Below, in pieces: positions 1-5,862 of a stretch of DNA of 13,302 nt. The position numbers and the translations under genes were made by a program. The notes under the pieces were generated by a model. It had not been told where the DNA came from and did no database searches. It saw only the letters and a list, made by a program, of their open reading frames with translations. Position 1 is the stretch's first letter; each line of letters begins with the position of its first letter. Source of the DNA: Mailhella sp. (GTDB lineage: Bacteria > Desulfobacterota > Desulfovibrionia > Desulfovibrionales > Desulfovibrionaceae); the NCBI GenBank assembly GCA_020024815.1, contig JAHHTE010000040.1, positions 1 through 13,302 on the forward strand. Direction: 5' to 3'.

Positions 1-232
1 AAGTTTCACTCTCTGTAAGCGAGGAGCAACGCGACTTGCTGAAAGAGTGTGAAACAGGGGGCATTGCTCGGGGGTGCAGGGGGTGAGAGCTAGGGGGGCT
101 TGCCCCCCGTTAGCTTACCACCCTGCTCGGGTTCAAGGGGCGAAGCCCCTTATTAAACGTGATACTATGTAATAGTAAAATAAAGAAGAAAATGTTATAT
201 AAACAAGAAAAAAATAATTTGAAAACACAACC
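1..232 (-). mobile_element. MITE-like element, copy 1 (cut by window edge)
   Basis: This segment is nearly identical to the reverse complement of 4379-4552. Shared landmarks are the TTTCACTCT...AGAGTGTGAAA arms, the AGCAA...TTGCT mini-hairpin, the AAGGGGC-gaa-GCCCCTT hairpin and the tail around ATGTTATATAAACAAG. It runs to a degraded terminal repeat at 218-232 followed by TA at 233-234. The outer part lies beyond base 1. Unlike copy 2 it carries an extra 59-bp hairpin block (73-131). It has no coding capacity. It is probably a non-autonomous element moved by a transposase encoded elsewhere. Confidence 0.75.
73..131. repeat. 59-bp GC-rich hairpin insertion within MITE copy 1
   Basis: This block is absent from the otherwise collinear copy at 4379-4552. 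It is bounded by the direct repeat TGCTCGGG (65-72 and 124-131). Inside is a long imperfect hairpin whose core is AGCTA-GGGGGG-cttg-CCCCCC-g-TTAGCT, extended outwards by GCAGGG/CCCTGC-type pairing over about 76-127. The G/C runs contrast sharply with the AT-rich surroundings. It could be an insertion with an 8-bp target duplication, or the ancestral state from which copy 2 lost the block by recombination between the direct repeats. Confidence 0.65.
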
Positions 233-273
233 TATATTAAAATATAATCAATGTTATTTTTTATAATGTAAAA

Positions 274-303
274 AAAAGCTCTTTTGCACGCAAAAGAGCT
301 TTT
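274..303 (-). terminator. Hairpin with U-run, second terminator-like element
   Basis: The 13-bp perfect stem AAAAGCTCTTTTG/CAAAAGAGCTTTT has a 4-nt loop. Read on the minus strand it is followed by an unbroken U-run (complement of the A-run at 270-277). It lies beyond the closer terminator of the two-component operon, so it may be a back-up. It also belongs to a dispersed repeat with a second copy at 9889-9963. Confidence 0.55.
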
Positions 304-345
304 GAATTAAAAAATTTTGAGGGAAGAGTTTGAGAGGGGAACTTT
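274..345 (+). repeat. Dispersed double-hairpin repeat, copy A
   Basis: The segment holds the AAAAGCTCTTTTG hairpin followed by an ATTAAAAA-TTTTG-GGG-AGAGTTTGAGAGGGGAACTTTTT block. It matches 9889-9963 in the same order and orientation with few differences. In copy A the second part also folds: GAGAGGGGAACTTTT pairs with AAAAGTTCTCCTCTC, ending near 363. Both copies lie just beyond the terminator of a minus-strand gene. Confidence 0.65.
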
Positions 346-381
346 TTCAAAAGTTCTCCTCTCAAAAAAAAATTAAAATTA

Positions 382-419
382 AAAATAAAAAAAAGCCGTC
401 TTACTTTAATAAAACGGCT
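382..419 (-). terminator. Rho-independent terminator of the TPR-kinase-regulator operon
   Basis: On the minus strand, AGCCGTTTTA pairs with TAAGACGGCT (one mismatch; stem 394-403/410-419) and is followed by TTTTTTTTATTTTT. It begins about 24 nt after the response-regulator stop, the usual position and form for an intrinsic terminator. Confidence 0.85.
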
Positions 420-442
420 CTCAAAATTATCTACTAAAAAAA

Positions 443-1819
443 TTAATGCCCAGTAATATTATATTTTTTCAATTTGTATTGCATTAAACTTCTTGAAATA
501 CCAAGCATTTCTGCTGCACGTGATTGCACAAAATCAGCTCTAACTAAAGCCCTACGCACCACAGCACCCTCAATTTTATCCAATGTATCAGCAAGATTTA
601 AACTAATGGGTAAAAGATCCACAGCAGATTTAAATTGTGCGTCTTCATCTTTTATTTCTGGAGGTAAATCTTCAACACCAATTTCTTTATGCGGTATCAT
701 AATCATTAATCGTTCAATAATATTTTGTAATTGACGTATATTACCTGGCCAATCATACCCAGTTAAATAATTTAATGCTTCATAACTAATATGTTTTGCT
801 TCAATATTATTTTCTTGGCAAACTTTATTGATAAAATGAGCAATAAGTAAGGGAATATCTTCCCTTCTTTCACGTAAAGGTGGCATTTCAATTTTAACAA
901 TATTTAATTTATATAATAAATCTTCTCTAAATTTCCCTTCAAAAACAAGTTTATTTAAATCTTTTGTACTACTTACAACAACGCGAACATCAATAGGAAT
1001 TTGTTCAGAACCACCAATACGCTCTAAAACTTTATCTTGTAATACACGTAAAAGCTTTACTTGCATTTCTAAGCTTAATGCACCAACTTCTCCAAGATAT
1101 AGTGTTCCTTGATCAGCCATTTCAATACGCCCACGTTTAAGAGCTGTTGTGCCGTTTATACCTAATGTTTCTTGCCCAAAAAGTTCTATTTCTAAATTTT
1201 CATTATTAAAAGCCTGACAATTTACAGCAACAAAAGGCATATCATTGCGAGGAGATGAAAAATGCACAGCCTTTGCAACCATTGCTTTACCTGTACCAGA
1301 TTCCCCCTCAATAAGTATAGCTGTTTTACTTTGTGCAACTCTATCCACGACAGCAAGAGTTTCCATTATAGCTTTTGATTTACCCACAATTTGATGAGCA
1401 TTAAAACGCTCTTCTAATGTTTCACGTAAAATTTGATATTGTTGATGCGTTTTAGAAAGCTCCATAGCATTATGTAAGGAAAGCAATAATTCATCATTGG
1501 CAAAAGGTTTAGTAATATAATCAAAAGCCCCTTGACGCATAACTTCCACAGCACTTTCAATACTACCAAAAGCAGTCATAATAAGCACAGGCAAACGAGG
1601 ATAATTTTTCTTTATATATTGTAAAAGCTCTTTTCCTGTAATTTTAGGCATTTTCATATCCGTAATAACAACATCAACCTCTGACTCCTCTAAAAATGGA
1701 AGAACCATTTCAGGATCATTAATTGTTGTTACTTCATAGCCTTCATCTTCCAAAATTGCTTGTAAAATAAGCAAGTAGTTTTTTTCATCATCTACTATTA
1801 AAACACGACCATTTGCCAT
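443..1819 (-). CDS. NtrC-family response regulator with degenerate AAA+ domain
   Basis: This is a 458-residue cytoplasmic DNA-binding regulator with the order receiver, AAA+ ATPase, Fis-type helix-turn-helix. The receiver (about 5-120) has the acidic pair D10/D11, phospho-acceptor D54 (VVITDMKMP), T82 and K104. The AAA+ domain (about 143-370) keeps Walker A (GESGTGK, 172-178), R298 in FRED and WPGNIRQLQN. Two hallmark motifs are lost: the sigma-54 contact loop GAFTGA aligns without gaps to LGINGT (219-224), and Walker B reads YLGEVG, with G243 where Asp is expected. The HTH is at about 411-455. The start is supported by GGGAG 7 nt upstream. The ATG follows the kinase stop by 1 nt, so translation is probably coupled and the kinase is the likely phosphodonor. 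I infer DNA binding and regulation, but doubt classical ATP-driven sigma-54 activation. Confidence 0.9.
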   Translation of the reverse strand: MANGRVLIVDDEKNYLLILQAILEDEGYEVTTINDPEMVLPFLEESEVDVVITDMKMPKITGKELLQYIKKNYPRLPVLIMTAFGSIESAVEVMRQGAFDYITKPFANDELLLSLHNAMELSKTHQQYQILRETLEERFNAHQIVGKSKAIMETLAVVDRVAQSKTAILIEGESGTGKAMVAKAVHFSSPRNDMPFVAVNCQAFNNENLEIELFGQETLGINGTTALKRGRIEMADQGTLYLGEVGALSLEMQVKLLRVLQDKVLERIGGSEQIPIDVRVVVSSTKDLNKLVFEGKFREDLLYKLNIVKIEMPPLRERREDIPLLIAHFINKVCQENNIEAKHISYEALNYLTGYDWPGNIRQLQNIIERLMIMIPHKEIGVEDLPPEIKDEDAQFKSAVDLLPISLNLADTLDKIEGAVVRRALVRADFVQSRAAEMLGISRSLMQYKLKKYNITGH

Positions 1820-1820
1820 A

Positions 1821-3380
1821 TTATACTCCCTGCATTACAAGTCCATTATCATTATTTTGTTTTTTATCTGTATTAGTTGGTTGTTTATTTTCTTTTATAC
1901 AAGGTAAAATAAATTCTACTGTTGCTCCACCTTTTTCATCATTATAAAGTTTTAATTCTCCATTATGTGCTTTTATAATGCTATGAACAATAGGCAAGCC
2001 TAATCCTGTTCCTGTATCTTTTGTTGTATAAAATGGATCTAAGCATTTTGTAAAATCTTCTTTAAAACCTTCTCCACTATCAACAAAACGCAAAGAAACA
2101 TAATCATATTCTTCTTTGCCATAAACTGTTATAGAACCGTCTTTGCTCATTGCTTGTTCAGCATTAACAAAAACATTATAAATAGCTCTATACATTAAAT
2201 CAGGATCACCTTTTATAACTAATTTATCCGAAAAATAAAAAAATGCTTCAATATTTTTTTCTAAAAAAGAACTTTGTAAAAAAGTCCAAACTTTTTGCAC
2301 TATTTCAGATAAATTTACTAATTCTTCTCCTGCTTTACGTGGTTTTGCATAATCTAAAAAATCAGAAACTGTATTACTTAACCGTTTTGATTCATCATAA
2401 ATTGCCCCAACTAATTGTTTTCCTGTATTATCCATTGAATTTCTATTAAGTAAAAATTCAGAACTTGATTTAATAATACCTAAAGGATTTCGTATTTCAT
2501 GAGCAATACTAGAAACCATACGTCCCATGCTTGCAAGTTTTTCATTTTGGTGCAATTCATTTTCTAATTGTTTGTTTTGTTTAATACGTTCACTAATAAT
2601 ACGCTCTGCAAGTCTAGCTATAATTTGCAATAAAATAAATAAAATCAAGATAGATAGTGTAAAACCAAATAAAATTGTCCATTGTGAACGTATAGCAATT
2701 TTATATAAATCTGTTACATCTTGCATAATTTCCAAAGCACCTAAAATAGGTTGTTCTTTAGAATCTAAACTTTTAAAAGGAGCTAAATCATAATCAATAG
2801 TCAATGGATATACAGTTCTTAATGTAAAAGTTTCTTCTGGTAAATTAGGAGTAAATAATGCACGTAAAAAACTCATTGTTGAAATAATTTCAAAACTATG
2901 TGCTTTATATTTAAATACATTTTTTACCCCAATAGTTGCTAATTCAGAATCTTGTAGTTCATCTTTATCAGTTGAATACGCTACTTTTTCATTTGCATCA
3001 TAAATACGTATTGCCTCAATACGCAAACCATGCATTAAAGAATTAACCACTTCATCAAGCAAACGATATTGATCAGGTTCTGAAAGAGTTACTCGACCTG
3101 ATGCATACGCAACAGGTAAAGTAAAACGTCTAAAAATTTGCTTATTTATATTTTCTGCCATTAATAACGCATAAGATTCTTGGCTATTTATAAGACTACT
3201 TCTTGTATTTGTTGCAATAAAAACAGATAAGAAAATACTAAATATGATAATGATAATAAAAGAAACCCAAGAAAAAATACGTGCTAATCCCAAAGTTTGC
3301 GTACTTGCTTTTTTTTGAAATAAGCTTGAATTTATGATGGAATTTTTTATAGAAACTAAAAATCGAGGATAATTAAACAT
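1821..3380 (-). CDS. Membrane sensor histidine kinase
   Basis: This 519-residue kinase autophosphorylates and should pass phosphate to the adjacent regulator. Two membrane segments (about 36-57 and 233-256) enclose an extracytoplasmic domain of about 175 residues with PAS/CACHE-like length; its ligand is unknown. The cytoplasmic part has a coiled linker (258-283), an H-box with H294 (SSIAHEIRNPLG), an N-box with N402 and N406 (YNVFVNAEQAM), a D-box (DSGEGF, 434-439) and a G2 box (TGTGLGLPIV, 456-465), so all catalytic elements look intact. The C-terminal 25 residues are polar, Asn/Lys/Gln-rich and probably disordered. The start lies 5 nt after the TPR gene stop with no clear ribosome-binding site, which suggests coupling. 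No GAF or cytoplasmic PAS domain is evident. The fold resembles the NtrB/ZraS type of kinases that pair with NtrC-like regulators. Confidence 0.92.
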   Translation of the reverse strand: MFNYPRFLVSIKNSIINSSLFQKKASTQTLGLARIFSWVSFIIIIIFSIFLSVFIATNTRSSLINSQESYALLMAENINKQIFRRFTLPVAYASGRVTLSEPDQYRLLDEVVNSLMHGLRIEAIRIYDANEKVAYSTDKDELQDSELATIGVKNVFKYKAHSFEIISTMSFLRALFTPNLPEETFTLRTVYPLTIDYDLAPFKSLDSKEQPILGALEIMQDVTDLYKIAIRSQWTILFGFTLSILILFILLQIIARLAERIISERIKQNKQLENELHQNEKLASMGRMVSSIAHEIRNPLGIIKSSSEFLLNRNSMDNTGKQLVGAIYDESKRLSNTVSDFLDYAKPRKAGEELVNLSEIVQKVWTFLQSSFLEKNIEAFFYFSDKLVIKGDPDLMYRAIYNVFVNAEQAMSKDGSITVYGKEEYDYVSLRFVDSGEGFKEDFTKCLDPFYTTKDTGTGLGLPIVHSIIKAHNGELKLYNDEKGGATVEFILPCIKENKQPTNTDKKQNNDNGLVMQGV

Positions 3381-3385
3381 ATTTT

Positions 3386-4225
3386 CTAACTTTTACTTTT
3401 TTCATTTATTACTTCATTATAAATACGAGGAGATTTATTTTTTAACCTTTCCATTCTTTTAAATATAACTATTTTATTTTCATAAAATTCTTCTGCTTTT
3501 TTATAATTTATTAAAGCATTTTTTATTTCATTATTAATTTCATAACATAAACCCATATTATAATATGAACGCCCTTTTTCAACTGTATCTAATACATCAA
3601 AAGAAAGAGCTTTTTCATAAAATCGTATTGCTTCTTTATATTCATTTTGTGAAAAATGGCATAGTGCTTGATAATAAAAAACATACGCAAAATCACGATT
3701 TTCATTTGCTGATTGTAATATTTCACCAAGTACACGTTCTGCTTTTTTAAATTGTAATAAATTAATATAATTTGATACAATAGAAAATAATATTTCCTTT
3801 TTTTCCTTATCTTCAACTTTAACATGTTGCAAATAATAGAAATGCGTTTTTATGGCCTTTTGCCAACTTCTCGTATCTTCATAAAATTTTGTTAATTTTG
3901 CATGAACAGTTTTAGCTAAATCTTTATCAACTCCATCAACAGAATATGATAATTCATATATTTGCCCACCTTCGGCAAAATATCCCAAGTTTTTAGCCAA
4001 TTCAAAATATTTATCTAAAATATATAACTTTTCTTCCTTTTTTAACTTTTTATTATTTAGCATTACTTTTATTTCATTAAATACAGATTGAAAATTTCCT
4101 TGAGAAATTTGCGTACTTACATTAGGTAATTCATTTTCTAAATACCCCCTAAAAGCTTCCCCTGCATAACCTTTATTAATAAAACTCATGCTGACTAATA
4201 ATGCTATTAAAATAATTCTTTTCAT
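3386..4225 (-). CDS. Secreted TPR-repeat protein, first gene of the two-component operon
   Basis: I chose the ATG at 4225 (279 residues) over an in-frame ATG at 4237. GAGA lies at good spacing before the inner ATG, none lies before the outer one, and the inner start gives a clean signal peptide: MKR, a hydrophobic core to about residue 16, and a likely cut after GYA (21). There is no lipobox cysteine. The mature protein is helical. The clearest TPR units are about 183-216 (YYQALCHFSQNEYKEAIRFY) and 220-253 (YYNMGLCYEINNEIKNALIN), with weaker ones at about 105-170. TPRs bind proteins. Its place ahead of the kinase, ending 5 nt before it, suggests an export-side accessory or signal-input partner for the kinase sensor domain; that is inference. 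No enzymatic motif is visible and I do not recognise a named family. Confidence 0.8.
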   Translation of the reverse strand: MKRIILIALLVSMSFINKGYAGEAFRGYLENELPNVSTQISQGNFQSVFNEIKVMLNNKKLKKEEKLYILDKYFELAKNLGYFAEGGQIYELSYSVDGVDKDLAKTVHAKLTKFYEDTRSWQKAIKTHFYYLQHVKVEDKEKKEILFSIVSNYINLLQFKKAERVLGEILQSANENRDFAYVFYYQALCHFSQNEYKEAIRFYEKALSFDVLDTVEKGRSYYNMGLCYEINNEIKNALINYKKAEEFYENKIVIFKRMERLKNKSPRIYNEVINEKSKS

Positions 4226-4357
4226 TTTTATTCTCATGGATAAAACTTGTTATACTAAACTATTTATAAAAAATGCTTTTTATCTTTATAACAAACAATT
4301 TATTTACGGTAAATAGCAAGTATTTTAGAAAAAAATAAATTATTCGTATTTTATAAA

Positions 4358-4377
4358 AATGTTTCATGTGAAACATT
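4358..4377. promoter_or_regulatory. parS-like ParB binding site
   Basis: AATGTTTCATGTGAAACATT contains TGTTTCATGTGAAACA (4360-4375), which differs from the bacterial parS consensus TGTTTCACGTGAAACA only at one central base. The perfect arms extend 9 bp on each side. Chromosomal parS sites nucleate ParB and are usually near the origin, but no parA, parB or dnaA is in this window. It lies about 135 nt upstream of the TPR gene, so an operator role is an alternative. The MITE-flanking TA (4377-4378) touches it. Confidence 0.65.
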
Positions 4378-4378
4378 A

Positions 4379-4638
4379 GGGTGTGTTTCTAAATTAATTT
4401 TTTTCTTGTTTATATAACATTTTCTTCTTTATTCTACTATTACATAATATCACGTTTAATAAGGGGCTTCGCCCCTTGAACCCGAGCAATACCCTCTTGT
4501 TTCACACTCTTTCAGCAAGTCGCGTTGCTTCTCGCTTACAGAGAGTGAAACTTATTAGGACAATGTCCTTATGAAAATATTTTTTATTTTATAAGCCTTA
4601 TGCGTTAAAATAATTCTAAATATTTTAGAAACATACCC
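4379..4638 (+). mobile_element. MITE-like element, copy 2, complete
   Basis: The 260-bp element has terminal inverted repeats GGGTGTGTTTCTAAA (4379-4393) and TTTAGAAACATACCC (4624-4638), which match at 14 of 15 positions, and is flanked on both sides by TA (4377-4378, 4639-4640). The interior has the hairpin AAGGGGC-ttc-GCCCCTT (4461-4477) and an imperfect inverted repeat at 4500-4551. There is no open reading frame of note. TA flanks and GGG ends fit elements mobilised by IS630/Tc1-mariner or some IS5-family transposases; which one cannot be told here. It is inserted between the parS-like site and the terminator of the next gene. Confidence 0.75.
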
Positions 4639-4641
4639 TAG

Positions 4642-4677
4642 TAAATAAAAAACTCACCTAAATGTTATAGGTGAGTT
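4642..4677 (-). terminator. Terminator of the TtuA-like gene
   Basis: The perfect 10-bp stem AACTCACCTA (4651-4660) / TAGGTGAGTT (4668-4677) has a 7-nt loop. On the minus strand it is followed by TTTTTTATTTA. It starts about 34 nt after the stop of the thiolation gene. A-rich sequence on the other side also makes it potentially bidirectional. Confidence 0.85.
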
Positions 4678-4710
4678 AAAAAAATATTTGAAAAGGATTT
4701 AGTTAAAAAA

Positions 4711-5622
4711 TTATATAGTTTCTTCTGAAACAGCAGCTTTTATTCTGCAAACTCCACAAGTATCATCAGATGATGTTGGATAACCACATTGTGGGCATGG
4801 ACTAAGAATTTTGCCTTTTACTTGTTCTTCATCAAAAAAAGCTTGTCTCCCTCTTTCTAAAAATCCTTGATAAAAATCAAATTTTCGTCCTGGCATAGCT
4901 AATTCTAAATCAATCCATACACTTTTTAATATAGAAAAACTTGCACCTGAACTATATGGGCATGGTGCATAGTGATTTTCAATACCCATAACAAAAGCAT
5001 AATGAGCTGTTTCATATTCTGTAACACGCCATAATGGTTTTATCTTTTTCTTAAATCCATCATCAGCAGGAAGAATTGGACCTTGATCACTAAGGTAAGC
5101 TCTATCCCAGCGTAAGGTATTGCTTGTTAGGCGTGCAACTTCATCATCTAAATTATGTCCAGTAGCAAGGGCATCAAAATTATATTCTCTTGCTATTTGA
5201 TTAAAATAATAACGTTTAATTTTTCCACAAGCAGAACATATAGGACGTTTTAATTTTTCTTTTACTTTAGGAATGGCAAGGCCTTCTTTTTCCATTTCTT
5301 TAATAATAAGTGGAATTTCATGTTTATTGCAAAAACGTTCAACAACACCTCTTGCTTTGCTAGAAGATTGTCCTATTCCTAAATCAATATGCAATCCAGT
5401 TACATTATACCCTAAACGAGATAGAACAAGAACAAGAGCAAGGCTATCTTTTCCACCTGATAATGCAACAAGAACTTTTTCATCTTTTTCAATAAGATTA
5501 TATTGTTCAATACCTTTTTGTACTTGCTTTTCAAAAAACTGGATAAAACAATCTTGGCAAAAAGCAAAATTGTGGGAAGGTAAATCTATTATAGCAGTTG
5601 CTTTACAGCGACGACATTTCAT
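4711..5622 (-). CDS. ttuA: TtuA/Ncs6-type tRNA 2-thiouridine synthetase
   Basis: This cytoplasmic ATP-dependent tRNA thiolation enzyme would adenylate the target uridine C2 and deliver sulfur. It has 303 residues, close to the family length. An N-terminal zinc site is formed by C3, C6, C22 and C25. The PP-loop is SGGKDS (55-60), with TGHNLDDE at 154-161. C129, C132 (CSAC) and C221 (PCPYSS) correspond in spacing to the three cysteines that hold the [4Fe-4S] cluster in characterised TtuA proteins. A C-terminal zinc site is formed by C276, C279, C289 and C292. The start is ATG 5622, because GGAG sits just upstream; a TTG at 5634 would put that site inside the gene. It is monocistronic, with its own terminator. 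The exact target is uncertain: U54 (TtuA-like) fits the cysteine pattern, but wobble U34 (Ncs6-like) is possible. No ubiquitin-like sulfur carrier is in the window. Confidence 0.85.
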   Translation of the reverse strand: MKCRRCKATAIIDLPSHNFAFCQDCFIQFFEKQVQKGIEQYNLIEKDEKVLVALSGGKDSLALVLVLSRLGYNVTGLHIDLGIGQSSSKARGVVERFCNKHEIPLIIKEMEKEGLAIPKVKEKLKRPICSACGKIKRYYFNQIAREYNFDALATGHNLDDEVARLTSNTLRWDRAYLSDQGPILPADDGFKKKIKPLWRVTEYETAHYAFVMGIENHYAPCPYSSGASFSILKSVWIDLELAMPGRKFDFYQGFLERGRQAFFDEEQVKGKILSPCPQCGYPTSSDDTCGVCRIKAAVSEETI

Positions 5623-5729
5623 TTTTTTCTCCAAAGCTAGAATAAATTTTTTTTGCCATAGCCTTTTTTTTGCGTCAATGTTTTTTTATTTTTTGCGTTG
5701 AATAATTAGCATGAATAAAAAATAGAGAA

Positions 5730-5746
5730 TTTAGAAACAGACCTTA
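5730..5746 (+). repeat. Solo MITE terminal-repeat-like sequence
   Basis: TTTAGAAACAGACCTTA matches the right end of the complete MITE plus its TA (TTTAGAAACATACCCTA) at 15 of 17 positions. No matching left end was found nearby. It lies upstream of the TtuA-like gene and may be a relic or chance in AT-rich DNA. Confidence 0.35.
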
Positions 5747-5776
5747 ATTTTTTCATAAAAAAATAAATTAAAATTC

Positions 5777-5818
5777 TAGGGGGAGAGCTAAGAATATTTT
5801 TCTTATAGCCTCCCCCTA
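5777..5818 (-). terminator. Hairpin terminator downstream of the EF-G-like gene
   Basis: TAGGGGGAG(a)GCTA...AGAA pairs with TTCT...TAGCCTCCCCCTA, a long stem with one bulge and a small internal loop. On the minus strand a T-rich stretch (AATTTTAATTTATTTTTTT) follows. It starts about 45 nt after the stop of the GTPase gene. The G5/C5 stem resembles other AGGGGGAG hairpins in the window. Confidence 0.65.
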
Positions 5819-5862
5819 TGTTTAAGGAATTAGTGAGTTTTTTTTATGGCGTTATTATACTA

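Noticed and set aside
1..440. CRISPR or tandem repeat array in the repeat-rich left end
   Set aside because: Repeats are inverted or dispersed, not regularly spaced with unique spacers, and there are no cas genes.
4238..4330. Sigma-70 promoter for the TPR-kinase-regulator operon
   Set aside because: Several TTGTT and TATAA-like boxes occur in this AT-rich stretch, but none form a convincing pair at 16-18 bp spacing.
4711..5634. TTG start at 5634 for the TtuA-like gene
   Set aside because: The ribosome-binding GGAG would be inside the coding sequence; ATG 5622 has it at proper spacing and begins with the MKCRRC zinc motif.
5650..5680. Sigma-54 type promoter (TGGCA...) upstream of the TtuA-like gene
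   Set aside because: There is no GC doublet at the -12 position after the GG element, so the required spacing signature is absent.
5273..5701. 142-codon plus-strand open frame
   Set aside because: It is antisense to the clearly conserved TtuA-like gene and has no protein family features.
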